Below, in pieces: positions 31,928 to 40,866 of a DNA stretch of 64,000 bases. How positions within the stretch are numbered: the first letter of the stretch is position 1; the number at the start of each line of letters is the position of its first letter. The notes under the pieces were generated by a model. That model was not told where the DNA came from. It ran no database searches and saw only the letters and a program-made list of their open reading frames with translations. Origin of the DNA: Streptomyces bathyalis. GTDB taxonomy: Bacteria > Actinomycetota > Actinomycetes > Streptomycetales > Streptomycetaceae. Location of the stretch: contig NZ_CP048882.1 of NCBI RefSeq assembly GCF_015910445.1, positions 5,949,501 through 6,013,500 of the forward strand, written 5' to 3'. A program made the position numbers and the translations under genes.

Positions 31928-32875
31928 CTACAGGAAGCCGCCGGAAGGGATGTACGGCGAGGGCGGCCGCATCCCCCGGAGGCAGAGGTAGCCGGCGGTG
32001 GTCAGCTCCAGCCCCGCGGCCAGTCCGACGTCCACGGCCCACTGCTGGTCCGCCGTCAGATCGTGTACCGATGCGCGGGTGCCTTCCGGGAGACTCAGCA
32101 ACGCGGTGGTCAGCAGCCGGGTGGCGTGCCTTCGCGAAGTGGCGGCGAGGAGTTCGACCCGCCCGTTCTCACGCAGATAGCAGTAGCCGCTGCCGGCGAG
32201 ATCGTCGGAGACGAAGACGCGGTGGTGGCGCAGCAGGAACTCGTGGTCGACCCCGTGCGCGCCGCCGCGCAGCCGCCGGTCGACGGAGTCCATCAGGTCC
32301 CGCTGTGCCGGAGAGCCCACGATGACCGGGCCGTCGGGGGCCGCGAGCCGGGCGCCGTCGACGGTCCCGTGCAGCCGCATCGCCGGATGCAGCTCGAAGC
32401 CCGCCTTGCGGTAGGTGCGGGCCGCGACGGGGTGGCGGGAGCAGCTGATGATGCCCCGCAGACACGCCCGGCCGTACCGCATCGTCCGCTCCAGGAGCGC
32501 CGTGCCCACGCCCTTGCCCTGCGCCTCGGGCAGTACGGCCAGGAGCGCCAGCGCCCAGGTGCCCTCCCGGATGAGCGACTGGGCGGCACCGACGGGACGC
32601 CCGTCCGCGTCCGCCGCGACCCAGCTGCCGCCGGGATCGGTCCGTGCCAGATGCCGGATCCGCTCACGGCTGCGTGCGGGCTGCCCGGGGTCGGGGCCGG
32701 CACCGTGAGCCGTCCGGACGGGCACGAGGGGAGCGGGCGAGGGCTTCTGGCCGTGCGGCGCACCGGCGCCCGCGGTCCCGCTGTCGGCTCCGTGCGACGC
32801 GGCGAAGGACGCCTCGGCCAGCTGCCGTACGGCCTCGGCGTCCTCCTCGGTGTCCCGCACCGGTTGCAGCAGCAT
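31928..32875 (-). CDS. GNAT family N-acetyltransferase
   Basis: A 315-residue GNAT protein. The acetyl-CoA-binding motif A is LLAVLPEAQGKGVGTALLERTM (about residue 118, RGKG-type loop QGKGVG). Strand-helix elements on either side are typical, and the C-terminal half (GVDHEFLLRHHRVFVSDDLA, RLLTTALLSLPEG) looks like a second, degenerate GNAT-like half. A disordered Ala/Pro-rich loop lies at about residues 28-70. Substrate unknown. It follows nadA by ten bases on the same strand and may be co-transcribed with it. Confidence 0.86.
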   Translation of the reverse strand: MLLQPVRDTEEDAEAVRQLAEASFAASHGADSGTAGAGAPHGQKPSPAPLVPVRTAHGAGPDPGQPARSRERIRHLARTDPGGSWVAADADGRPVGAAQSLIREGTWALALLAVLPEAQGKGVGTALLERTMRYGRACLRGIISCSRHPVAARTYRKAGFELHPAMRLHGTVDGARLAAPDGPVIVGSPAQRDLMDSVDRRLRGGAHGVDHEFLLRHHRVFVSDDLAGSGYCYLRENGRVELLAATSRRHATRLLTTALLSLPEGTRASVHDLTADQQWAVDVGLAAGLELTTAGYLCLRGMRPPSPYIPSGGFL

Positions 32876-32884
32876 CGCCGCAGA

Positions 32885-34072
32885 TTACGGCAGGGCCAGC
32901 ATGCGTTCCAGGGCGAGCTTCGCGAACTTCTCCGTCTCCGCGTCGACTTCGATCCTGTTCACGACGTCACCGTTCACCAGCGACTCCAACGCCCAGACCA
33001 GATGGGGCAGATCGATCCGGTTCATCGTCGAGCAGAAGCAGACGGTGCGGTCGAGGAAGACGACCTCCTTGTCGGGGGAGTAGCGGGCCGCCAGCCGCCG
33101 CACCAGGTTGAGTTCGGTACCGATGGCCCACTTCGACCCCGAGGGCGCTGCCTCCAGGGTCTTGATGATGTGTTCCGTCGAGCCGACGTGGTCGGCCGCC
33201 TCCACGACCTCGTGCTTGCACTCCGGGTGCACGAGCACATTGACGTCCGGGATCCGCTCGCGCACATCCCGCACCGAGTCGAGCGAGAAACGCCCGTGCA
33301 CCGAGCAGTGGCCTCGCCAGAGGATCATCTTCGCGTCCCGCAGCTGCTGCGCCGTGAGGCCGCCGTCAGGCTTGTGCGGGTTGTAGACGACGCAGTCCTC
33401 CAGGGACATCCCCAACTCCCGCACGGCGGTGTTGCGTCCGAGGTGCTGGTCGGGCAGGAAGAGCACCTTGCCGCCGCCCTCCCGGCCGTTCTGTGTCCCG
33501 AAGGCCCACTCCAGGGCCCGGCGCGCGTTGGACGACGTGCAGATCGTGCCGCCGTGCCTGCCCGTGAACGCCTTGATGTCGGCAGAGGAGTTCATGTACG
33601 AGACGGGCACCGTCACATCCGCGACCCCGGCCTCGGTGAGCACGTCCCAGCACTCGGCGACCTGCTCGGCCGTGGCCATGTCGGCCATGGAGCAGCCCGC
33701 CGCCAGGTCGGGCAGCACGACCTTCTGCCGGGCGGAGGTGAGGATGTCGGCCGACTCGGCCATGAAGTGCACGCCGCAGAAGACGATGTACTCCGCGTCG
33801 GGCCTGGCCGCCGCGTCCCGCGCCAGCTTGAAGGAGTCGCCGGTGACGTCGGCGAATTCGATGACCTCGTCACGCTGGTAGTGGTGGCCCAGTACGAAGA
33901 CACGCTCGCCGAGCTTCGCCTTCGCCGCGCGGGCACGCTCGACGAGGCCGGGATCCGAAGGGGCGGGAAGGTCCCCGGGGCAATCGACCCCGCGTTCGCT
34001 CTTCGGGTCCGACTCGCGGCCGAGGAGCAGCAGCGCCAGCGGAGTCGGCTGTACGTCCAGTGGGGCGGTCAC
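32885..34072 (-). CDS. nadA: Quinolinate synthase A
   Basis: A 395-residue [4Fe-4S] enzyme that condenses iminoaspartate with dihydroxyacetone phosphate to give quinolinate for NAD synthesis. Visible features: VFVLGHHYQRDEVIEFAD, FCGVHFMAESADIL, GCSMADMA, YMNSSADIKAF, and the likely cluster cysteines in IVFCGVHF, GHCSVHGRF and TVCFCSTMN. GTG at 34072 has AGGAAGGG nine bases upstream; an upstream GTG is too close to that site. No nadB or nadC is adjacent. It is divergent from an A-type Fe-S carrier gene, and a GNAT gene follows. Confidence 0.95.
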   Translation of the reverse strand: MTAPLDVQPTPLALLLLGRESDPKSERGVDCPGDLPAPSDPGLVERARAAKAKLGERVFVLGHHYQRDEVIEFADVTGDSFKLARDAAARPDAEYIVFCGVHFMAESADILTSARQKVVLPDLAAGCSMADMATAEQVAECWDVLTEAGVADVTVPVSYMNSSADIKAFTGRHGGTICTSSNARRALEWAFGTQNGREGGGKVLFLPDQHLGRNTAVRELGMSLEDCVVYNPHKPDGGLTAQQLRDAKMILWRGHCSVHGRFSLDSVRDVRERIPDVNVLVHPECKHEVVEAADHVGSTEHIIKTLEAAPSGSKWAIGTELNLVRRLAARYSPDKEVVFLDRTVCFCSTMNRIDLPHLVWALESLVNGDVVNRIEVDAETEKFAKLALERMLALP

Positions 34073-34110
34073 GGCACCCACCCTTCCTCTTCTCCATCGC
34101 CGCAAGCGGC

Positions 34111-34160
34111 TTTTCGTCTAACTGACGCTATTTATCATAACCGCTTCACGTCAGTTTGAC
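34111..34160. promoter_or_regulatory. Inverted repeat in the nadA / Fe-S carrier divergent region
   Basis: AACTGACG (34120-34127) and CGTCAGTT (34149-34156) form a perfect inverted repeat around a 21-base, unusually AT-rich spacer containing TATTTATCATAA. On the minus strand TATGAT in the spacer could be the nadA -10. The arrangement suggests a dimeric repressor site flanking the nadA promoter; regulator unknown. Confidence 0.5.
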
Positions 34161-34331
34161 GATGGCGTTCGCGTCGATGTGACGCATTCCCAGTCGCTCC
34201 GGGCGTGTGCGAGCATGAGGGAGGAGACGGAACTGAAAAGACCGAAAATGACGTGTCCCCTGGAATGAATCCGGGACGCCGACGGTTGCAGTCGGCGGCA
34301 GAGCAGTCCGAACAACCCGGGAGAGAAGCAG

Positions 34332-34685
34332 ATGTCCGTATCGGACGAGACCGCTGTGAGCGACGGCATCATCCTGTCCGACGCCGCCGCGGCGAAGGTC
34401 AAAGGCCTGCTCGAGCAGGAGGGCCGTGACGACCTGGCACTTCGGGTCGCCGTCCAGCCCGGTGGCTGTTCCGGCCTTCGGTACCAGCTCTTCTTCGACG
34501 AGCGCTCCCTCGACGGCGACGTAGTGAAGGACTTCGACGGTGTGAAGGTCGTCACCGACCGGATGAGCGCCCCGTACCTGGGCGGCGCCTCCATCGACTT
34601 CGTCGACACCATCGAGAAGCAGGGCTTCACGATCGACAACCCGAACGCGACGGGTTCCTGCGCCTGCGGCGATTCCTTCAACTGA
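34332..34685 (+). CDS. erpA: A-type iron-sulfur carrier / HesB-IscA family
   Basis: A 117-residue A-type scaffold. After a short variable start come IILSDAAAAKVKGLLEQEG and LRVAVQPGGCSGLRYQLFF with the first conserved Cys (about residue 52), and the C-terminal pair in ATGSCACGDSF (two cysteines). These three cysteines carry a cluster for transfer to apo-proteins. ATG with GGGAGAAG ahead. It is divergent from nadA, whose product needs a 4Fe-4S cluster. The symbol follows the family; assignment among IscA/ErpA types is not certain. A strong terminator follows. Confidence 0.9.
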   Translation: MSVSDETAVSDGIILSDAAAAKVKGLLEQEGRDDLALRVAVQPGGCSGLRYQLFFDERSLDGDVVKDFDGVKVVTDRMSAPYLGGASIDFVDTIEKQGFTIDNPNATGSCACGDSFN

Positions 34686-34710
34686 CCGGGCTGACCGGCA
34701 GGCTGAACAA

Positions 34711-34756
34711 GACGAAGGCGGCGGACTCCCCCCACCAGGGGTCCGCCGCCTTCGTC
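34711..34756 (+). terminator. Hairpin terminator after the Fe-S carrier gene
   Basis: GACGAAGGCGGCGGACTCCCC (trimmed here to its arms GACGAAGGCGGCGGA and TCCGCCGCCTTCGTC) forms a stem of at least 15 base pairs around a short C/A-rich loop, about 25 bases past the stop. Confidence 0.85.
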
Positions 34757-34833
34757 GTTCCCGCCCCCGTGCTCTCAGGTCCTGTCGGGCGTTCGCGTTC
34801 CGCTTCCGCTATGCCTACCCGCCGATCGCCGGT

Positions 34834-36471
34834 TCACTTCCGCGGGAGGCCCTCTCCGTCAGTGGCGTCCACCACCTTGCGATCGCCGAGTGGCTTCTTC
34901 AGCTCTACCTCGACGGTCTGCCGCTTGGCCATCTTCACGCACACCTTTTTCGGGTCCGCATTCTTCGGGCGCACGGTCACCTTCACCGTGCTCCCCGACT
35001 CCTCGGCGCTCGCCTTGTAGCCGTCGCACACGCCGCCCCAGAAGGTCAGCTTCACGCTGCGGCCGTCCGCGGCGTAGGAAGTGAGGGCCTGAGCGGGGGC
35101 CGATCCGGGCTCCTCGGCCTGATCCGAGCCGGAGCCCGGCTTTGAACCCGGGTCCGAGCCGGTGTCGGCATCGGAACCGGAACCGGAGCCCGGGCCCGGC
35201 TGCGCGGGCTTCGCCGGCTTGAGGTACTCGGGTTCGATTGCGGGGTGGGCGACGCTCGCGGTGTGGTCACCGCCGAACTTCACCTCGTAGATCCAGGACG
35301 GTACGAGCACGGGCTTGCCGACCGTGTAGCGCGTGACCAGCCCGAACTCCGCGCCGGTCACCTTCAGCGCCTTGCGCGGCCTCACCTTTCCGGGATCGGC
35401 GCTGCGGGGCGGCGCCGGCTCGGCCTTTCCGGGCTCCGGCTTCCCGGGGTCGGCCCTTCGGGGCTCCGCCTGGTCTTCGGCGGCCCACGGCTCGCGGATC
35501 GTGCCCGTCCCCGCGCCGGAGGCCATGGCCCCCTGCTTGTTGAGGTGCTTCAGGGTCTCCTCCGCCGACATCACCGGGTAGGAGGCGCCCTTCCTCAGCT
35601 CGCCGAGATTGCCGTGCCCGAGCACGACCTTGCCGTCCTCGTTCACCGTGAAGGTGCTGTTCCAGTCCTTGGCGGGCATGCCGCCCACCTCGGGAGTGGC
35701 CGTCACCATGCGCAGCGGGCCCGTGGTCACGCCCGCGTCGAGCCGGGCCTTGTCGAGCTTCAGCGTCTTCAGCAGCGGCCGTACGGCGTCCTCGGCCTTC
35801 TTCTCCGAGACCGGATCACCCTTGCCGGACCCCGGCACCGACGAGCACGAGTCCGGGGCGTCGCCGTCGTCGGGCGGGATGATGTCGAGGTGCGGCACGG
35901 TCGGCAGCGGCCTGGCACAGTGCACCGGCCGGTCCGCGGACCGGTACGTCCAATTTCCGGCCATGCGGCCGTCGTTCACGATGAGGGCGGTTCCGCGGGG
36001 GGACTCGGCGTCCTCGCCCACGATCCACCGGCCGTCCTTGCGTTCCGGTTTCCCCTTCACACCGAGAGCGTCGGCGAGCGCGGATACCGAGGCACTCCCG
36101 ACGTGCGCCGGATTGCGGTAGACGGATGCGGTGCCCGGGCCCTTCGGCAGCTCGCCGTTGGCGCGGTAGACCTGCGGATGCGGTTCGCCAGGCGCGATGC
36201 CCGGCCGCTCGCGGTCCCCTTCGCCGCTCTGACCGGCTGGTGCGAGACCGTCCAGGGCGAGAGGGGGCGGCTCGGACTCGTCGCCCGCGCCCGCTGACCC
36301 CCCTGGGCCTCCGGCCGGGCCCGCGGTCGAGGCCCACCAGGCGCCCCCGCCGCCGGCCACCAGTACTGCGGCCGCCACCGCGATCACGGGCAGCCGGTGC
36401 CTGCGGGCCGGGACGCCCGTTCCGCCGGCGGAGGTCTCCCCACCGGGCGTGGGAGACGTTTCGGTGCTCAC
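34834..36471 (-). CDS. Membrane-anchored extracytoplasmic protein, function unknown
   Basis: A 545-residue protein. Residues 1-25 are cytoplasmic, 28-48 form one membrane helix (LPVIAVAAAVLVAGGGGAWW), and the rest should lie outside. The ectodomain starts with a Gly/Pro-rich linker, then a globular part with VYRNPAHVGSASVSALADAL and WIVGEDAESPRGTALIVNDG, then low-complexity DPGKPEPGKAEPAPP and GSGSDADTGSDPGSKPGSG stretches, and ends with a small domain (LTFWGGVCDGYKASAEESG, VCVKMAKRQTVEVELKKPLG) containing two Cys. No enzyme motif is seen. GTG start with AAGGAG seven bases upstream. It could be a sigma-factor-associated or envelope protein; not identified. Confidence 0.75.
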   Translation of the reverse strand: MSTETSPTPGGETSAGGTGVPARRHRLPVIAVAAAVLVAGGGGAWWASTAGPAGGPGGSAGAGDESEPPPLALDGLAPAGQSGEGDRERPGIAPGEPHPQVYRANGELPKGPGTASVYRNPAHVGSASVSALADALGVKGKPERKDGRWIVGEDAESPRGTALIVNDGRMAGNWTYRSADRPVHCARPLPTVPHLDIIPPDDGDAPDSCSSVPGSGKGDPVSEKKAEDAVRPLLKTLKLDKARLDAGVTTGPLRMVTATPEVGGMPAKDWNSTFTVNEDGKVVLGHGNLGELRKGASYPVMSAEETLKHLNKQGAMASGAGTGTIREPWAAEDQAEPRRADPGKPEPGKAEPAPPRSADPGKVRPRKALKVTGAEFGLVTRYTVGKPVLVPSWIYEVKFGGDHTASVAHPAIEPEYLKPAKPAQPGPGSGSGSDADTGSDPGSKPGSGSDQAEEPGSAPAQALTSYAADGRSVKLTFWGGVCDGYKASAEESGSTVKVTVRPKNADPKKVCVKMAKRQTVEVELKKPLGDRKVVDATDGEGLPRK

Positions 36472-36733
36472 GGCATCGCTCCTTCGTTCCGCTCACCGCG
36501 TCCCCGCCCGCCCCTGCCGACGAGTGGACCGCGATGGCACACCTGGGACGGAGCCGGAGCCCCGGAGGTTCCCGGAATCTCAGCGATGCCCGCCGGCCGG
36601 TACGTCGCGTATCTCGGCCGGCGCGGCAGTCGGTGCATGAGCACCTGGCGCAAAAAGGTCCATGGGGGAGCGGCGGAGGGCCGTCGCGGGGGCCGGGGAG
36701 GACGGGCCCCTGCCGCCCCGCGGGCCCCTGCAC

Positions 36734-36967
36734 TCACCAGACGCCGTACTCGGACATGCCTTCCAGCACGCGGGCGGAGGCCGCCGGAACCCGGACCCCG
36801 TGCAGCGCTTCGTGGGAGGCCGGTGCCACGGCCGCGGCGCCCGGATCAGCGGGAATGTGCAGGGCCCATGCGGGCTCCGTCCAGTGCGGCGCCATGCGGG
36901 CGCAGTCACCCAGCAGTTCGTCCATCGACTCGGGGTCTGCGGCCGTGCGCCGCGTGAGGTTCCGCAT
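36734..36967 (-). CDS. Small conserved protein, function unknown
   Basis: A 77-residue protein opening MRNLTRRTAADPESMDELLG and closing ASARVLEGMSEYGVW. It has one Cys (GDCARMAPHW) and no known domain, signal or membrane segment. The start is placed at the ATG at 36967, at the edge of the 139-base region divergent from the adenosine kinase gene, because the frame upstream crosses that promoter region. No good ribosome site is seen, so leaderless translation is possible. Real coding is likely from the conserved-looking ends, not proven. Confidence 0.55.
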   Translation of the reverse strand: MRNLTRRTAADPESMDELLGDCARMAPHWTEPAWALHIPADPGAAAVAPASHEALHGVRVPAASARVLEGMSEYGVW

Positions 36968-37106
36968 GGGTCCGACGCTACGCAGCAGGTGAGGGCGCCT
37001 GGAAGGCCCTACTATCTGGTAGTTCCGTCCTGTTCGGTTGAGCGGAGGGAGCAGGTAGCGTGATGGTGCCATCCGACAGCGTCCTCCGACAGGAGCAGAT
37101 TTCGCC

Positions 37107-38081
37107 GTGCGTATCGCAGTCACCGGCTCCATCGCGAATGACCACCTGATGACGTTCCCTGGGCGGTTCGCCGACCAGTTCGTCGCCGACCAGTTGCACA
37201 CCGTCTCGCTCTCCTTCCTCGTCGACTCGCTCGAGATCCGGCGTGGCGGCGTGGGCGCCAACATCGCCTTCGGCATGGGGCAGCTCGGAGCGAACCCGAT
37301 CCTGGTCGGCGCCGCGGGCGAGGATTTCGAGGAGTACCGAGCCTGGCTCGACAGGCACGGCGTGGACACGGAATCCGTCCACATCTCCGAGCTGCGGCAC
37401 ACAGCCCGCTTCGTCTGCACCACCGACGAGGCGCACAACCAGATCGGCTCCTTCTACACCGGGGCCATGAGCGAGGCCCGCCAGATCGAGCTGCAGACCG
37501 TCGCCGAGCGCGTCGGCGGCCTCGACCTCGTCTGCATCAGCGCCGACGACCCCGAGGCCATGACCCGGCACACCGAGGAGTGCCGCAAGCGGGGCATCCC
37601 CTTCGCTGCGGACTTCTCCCAGCAGATCGCGCGCATGGGGGGCGAGGACATCCGCGCCCTCATGGAGGGCGCGACGTACCTCTTCTCGAACGAGTACGAG
37701 AAGGAGCTCATCGAGACCAAGACCGGCTGGAGCGACAAGGAAATACTCGCCAAGGTCGGCACCCGGGTCGTCACGCTCGGCGCCAAGGGCGTCCGCATCG
37801 AGCGCGAGGGCGAGGAGCCGATCGTGGTCGGTGTGCCCAAGGAGGAGGCCAAGGCCGACCCCACCGGCGTCGGCGACGCCTTCCGCGCCGGCTTCCTCTC
37901 CGGCCTCGCCTGGGGCGTGAGCCTGGAGCGCGCCGCCCAGATCGGCTGCATGGTGGCCACTCTCGTCATCGAGACGGTGGGCACGCAGGAGTACGAGCTG
38001 AAGCGGGCGCACTTCATGGAGCGCTTCACGACGCAGTACGGCGAGGAGGCCGCCGCCGAGGTCGCCGCGCATCTGAAGTGA
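37107..38081 (+). CDS. adoK: Adenosine kinase, PfkB family
   Basis: A 324-residue PfkB-type kinase. The N-terminus VTGSIANDHLMTFPGRFADQ, the substrate-binding RRGGVGANIAFGMGQLG (about residue 45), the middle EECRKRGIPFAADFSQQ and the anion-hole/catalytic signature DPTGVGDAFRAGFLSG (about residue 251) closely follow the Mycobacterium tuberculosis adenosine kinase as recalled. It phosphorylates adenosine to AMP for purine salvage. The GTG start gives that conserved N-terminus. It stands between a small divergent gene and the convergent cysteine desulfurase fusion, with a terminator between. Confidence 0.88.
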   Translation: MRIAVTGSIANDHLMTFPGRFADQFVADQLHTVSLSFLVDSLEIRRGGVGANIAFGMGQLGANPILVGAAGEDFEEYRAWLDRHGVDTESVHISELRHTARFVCTTDEAHNQIGSFYTGAMSEARQIELQTVAERVGGLDLVCISADDPEAMTRHTEECRKRGIPFAADFSQQIARMGGEDIRALMEGATYLFSNEYEKELIETKTGWSDKEILAKVGTRVVTLGAKGVRIEREGEEPIVVGVPKEEAKADPTGVGDAFRAGFLSGLAWGVSLERAAQIGCMVATLVIETVGTQEYELKRAHFMERFTTQYGEEAAAEVAAHLK

Positions 38082-38102
38082 CCCACTGACGGCATTCGTC
38101 AT

Positions 38103-38139
38103 GCGAAGGCGGGGCGGCGGGGGCCGCCCCGCCTTTCGC
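38103..38139. terminator. Bidirectional hairpin between adoK and the cysteine desulfurase gene
   Basis: GCGAAGGCGGGGCGGC (38103-38118) pairs with GCCGCCCCGCCTTTCGC (38123-38139) across a four-base loop, in the convergent intergenic space. Confidence 0.85.
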
Positions 38140-38161
38140 GTCAAGTGCCGCCCGCACGCGG

Positions 38162-39640
38162 TCAGTCGAGCCGGCGCACCCTGAACTCGGTGCCGTCGGC
38201 GCCCAGATACTCCTGGCCCCGCATCTCGCACCAGGCGGGGATGTCGACCCGGGCCGCCTCGTCGTCCGCGAGGACCGTGATCACACCGCCCACCGGCACG
38301 TCGCCGATCGCCTTCGCGAGTTCGATCACCGGCAGCGGGCACAGCGAACCGAGCGCGTCCACCGTCACGTGGGAGGGCTCGGCGGATGCGGTCCGCTCCT
38401 CTCCGGCCGCCTCTTGGCGCGGCTCGCCCCGCTCGTCCGGCTCCTCCGGTGCCGCGTACGCCTCCGAGGCCGCGGCCTCCTCCGGCTTCCCCAACGGCCC
38501 TGCCGGCGCGCCCAGTTGTCCGCGCACCTCACGTACCGCCTCCGGAAGCACCTCCAGGAAGCGCTCGACGTCCTCCTCGGCCGAGGGCCCCGGCACGGGC
38601 GGCAGCGACAGGCGGATGTTGCCCTCCGAGAGCACCCCCATCGCACGCAGCACATGACTGGGCGTCAGCGTGCTCGACGTGCAGGACGAGCCCGAGGAGA
38701 CCGAGAAGCCCAGCCGGTCGAGGGCGTGCAGCAGGGCCTCGCCGTCCACGTAGAGGCAGGAGAAGGTCACCAGATTCGGCAGGCGCCGCACGGGATCGCC
38801 GACCACCTCGACGTCCGGGACCAGTTCGGGCACCCGCGCACGCACCCTGTCGACCAGCACGCGCAGTCGTTCCGCCGCCGCGTCCGCCTCGGCGCGCACG
38901 GCACGCAGCGACGCCGCCGCGGCCACGATCGCCGGGATGTTCTCGAACCCGGGGGAGCGAGCCGACTCCCGCTCGTCCGTGGGCGGCGGCGCCACGAAGC
39001 GCACGCCCTTGCGGACGGCCAGCAGCCCCACACCGGCCGGCCCGCCCCACTTGTGCGCGCTGCCCGCCAGCAGTGACCAGCCCTCGCCGGCCCGGCCCCA
39101 TGCCAGCGACTGCGCCGCGTCGACGAGGAGCGGGACCCCGGCGCCCGAGCACAGCCCGGCCACCTCGGTCACCGGCTGCTCGGTGCCCACCTCGTGGTTG
39201 GCGGACTGCAGACAGGCCAGCGCGGTGTCCTCCCCGAGCGCTGCCGCGAAGTCCGCCGCGGCCACCCGTCCCGTACGGCCGACGGGCACCTCGGTCACGG
39301 CCCCGCCCGCGGCCTCGTGCGCGGCGGCCGCGTGCAGCACAGCGGAGTGCTCCACGGCGGAGACGACCAGCCGCCGTCCCGCACGGCGGCGCCCCGCGAG
39401 CGCGCCCGCGATGCCGGTGTGCAGGGCACGGGCACCCGATGGGGTGAAAACCAGCTCGTCCGGACGGCATCCGACCGCCTCTGCGGCCGTCTCGCGCGCG
39501 GCGTCCAGCAGCACCCGCGCCCGCCGTCCCTCGCGGTGCAGCCGAGCGGGGTCCGCCCATCCCTCGTCCAGCGAGGCGATCAGCGCCTCACGGGCGACGG
39601 GGTGCAGGGGTACGGAGGACGCGGCATCGAAATAGGGCAC
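38162..39640 (-). CDS. Cysteine desulfurase fused to a TusA-like sulfur carrier domain
   Basis: A 492-residue two-domain protein. Residues 1-375 are a class V PLP enzyme: FDAASSVPLHPVAREAL, ELVFTPSGARALHTGI, LLVDAAQSLAWGR, the PLP lysine in GSAHKWGGPAGVG (about 198) and the persulfide Cys in SVSSGSSCTSSTLTPSHVL (about 320). An acidic linker of about 45 residues follows, then a TusA domain (about 415-492) with the sulfur-accepting Cys in ALGSLCPLPVIELAKAIG. The design implies intramolecular passage of persulfide sulfur from desulfurase to TusA. It is upstream of and divergent from ctaC. The acceptor pathway (thiolation, cofactor or Fe-S) is unknown. Confidence 0.9.
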   Translation of the reverse strand: MPYFDAASSVPLHPVAREALIASLDEGWADPARLHREGRRARVLLDAARETAAEAVGCRPDELVFTPSGARALHTGIAGALAGRRRAGRRLVVSAVEHSAVLHAAAAHEAAGGAVTEVPVGRTGRVAAADFAAALGEDTALACLQSANHEVGTEQPVTEVAGLCSGAGVPLLVDAAQSLAWGRAGEGWSLLAGSAHKWGGPAGVGLLAVRKGVRFVAPPPTDERESARSPGFENIPAIVAAAASLRAVRAEADAAAERLRVLVDRVRARVPELVPDVEVVGDPVRRLPNLVTFSCLYVDGEALLHALDRLGFSVSSGSSCTSSTLTPSHVLRAMGVLSEGNIRLSLPPVPGPSAEEDVERFLEVLPEAVREVRGQLGAPAGPLGKPEEAAASEAYAAPEEPDERGEPRQEAAGEERTASAEPSHVTVDALGSLCPLPVIELAKAIGDVPVGGVITVLADDEAARVDIPAWCEMRGQEYLGADGTEFRVRRLD

Positions 39641-39873
39641 ATGGGAACGCTAACGCGGCGGCGCCTCACCGGGCGTGCGGCGCCCGACGAGGCGCCACAG
39701 GGCGCCTGTTGAGGGGCCTGCGGCGCGTTGGGGACCCTCCCCGCGAGGCCCCGAGAACGGTCCAGTAAGGTTTGCCCCGCATAAACATCAAACCCCTGCC
39801 CGCGCCAGGGGCCGCGCCCGACCAGCAACGGCCGAGCCGGCATGGGCGGGCGAGACTCTCGGGAAGGCGCTAC

Positions 39874-40866
39874 GTGAGTCCCAACGGCTCCGACCTCCCC
39901 CACCGCCCGCCGGGCGTGGGCGGTACCCCCATGCGGCGCCCGATGCGGCGGAAGCTGCAGCAGGCGTTTGCCGCGGGCCTGGTCCTGGCTACCGCTACCG
40001 GTTGCACATACAAGGACTTCCCCCGCCTAGGTATGCCCACCCCCGTCACGGATGAGGCTCCGCGGATCCTCTCCCTGTGGCAGGGATCCTGGGCGGCAGC
40101 GCTCGCCGTGGGCGTTCTGGTCTGGGGGCTCATCCTGTGGAGCGTCCTCTTCCACCGGCGCTCGAGGACCAAGGTCGAGGTCCCTCCGCAGACCCGGTAC
40201 AACATGCCGATCGAGGCCCTGTACACGGTGGTCCCCATCATCATCGTGGCGGTGCTCTTCTACTTCACCGCGCGGGACGAGACCAAGCTCCTCGCGACGA
40301 CGAAGAAGCCCGACCACGTCGTCAACGTGGTGGGCTTCCAGTGGAGCTGGGGCTTCAACTACATCGAGGACGTGGACGGCAAGCCCTCCACCTCGAACAC
40401 CGGCGACAAGGAACTCTCCGCCATCCCGGACCGGATGAGGACGGCCTTCCCCAAGGGGGCCGACGGCGTCTACACCGTCGGGACGCCCGCCGAGCGCAAC
40501 CCCCAGACCAACAACCCGGGTCCCACGCTCTGGCTGCCCAAGGGCGAGACGGTGCAGTTCATCCTCACCTCCCGCGACGTCATCCACTCCTTCTGGCCGG
40601 TGCCCTTCCTCATGAAGCAGGACGTGCTCCCCGGTCACGTCAACCGCTTCGAGGTGACTCCCAGCAAGGAGGGCACCTACGTTGGCAAGTGCGCCGAACT
40701 GTGCGGCGTCGACCACTCCCGGATGCTCTTCAACGTGAAGGTCGTTTCACCGGAGCGTTTCCAGAAGCATCTGAAGGACCTGGCCAAGAAGGGCCAGACC
40801 GGCTACATCCCGTCGGGCACCGCCACCACCGGCGACGCCAGGAATGCGGAGACGAATAACCCGTGA
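39874..40866 (+). CDS. ctaC: Cytochrome c oxidase subunit II
   Basis: A 330-residue subunit II of the aa3-type oxidase. It begins with a long cytoplasmic stretch, then a lipoprotein-type signal ending LVLATATGC (Cys about 44), two membrane helices (AALAVGVLVWGLILWSVLF and EALYTVVPIIIVAVLFYF) and a cupredoxin domain. CuA ligands are in DVIHSFWPVP and KCAELCGVDHSRMLF (Cys-Cys-His-Met); FQWSWGF is the tryptophan-rich electron entry. The GTG at 39874 with GGGAAGG six bases before fixes the start. Its stop overlaps the ctaD start (GTGA). Upstream is a 233-base region divergent from the cysteine desulfurase gene. Confidence 0.97.
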   Translation: MSPNGSDLPHRPPGVGGTPMRRPMRRKLQQAFAAGLVLATATGCTYKDFPRLGMPTPVTDEAPRILSLWQGSWAAALAVGVLVWGLILWSVLFHRRSRTKVEVPPQTRYNMPIEALYTVVPIIIVAVLFYFTARDETKLLATTKKPDHVVNVVGFQWSWGFNYIEDVDGKPSTSNTGDKELSAIPDRMRTAFPKGADGVYTVGTPAERNPQTNNPGPTLWLPKGETVQFILTSRDVIHSFWPVPFLMKQDVLPGHVNRFEVTPSKEGTYVGKCAELCGVDHSRMLFNVKVVSPERFQKHLKDLAKKGQTGYIPSGTATTGDARNAETNNP

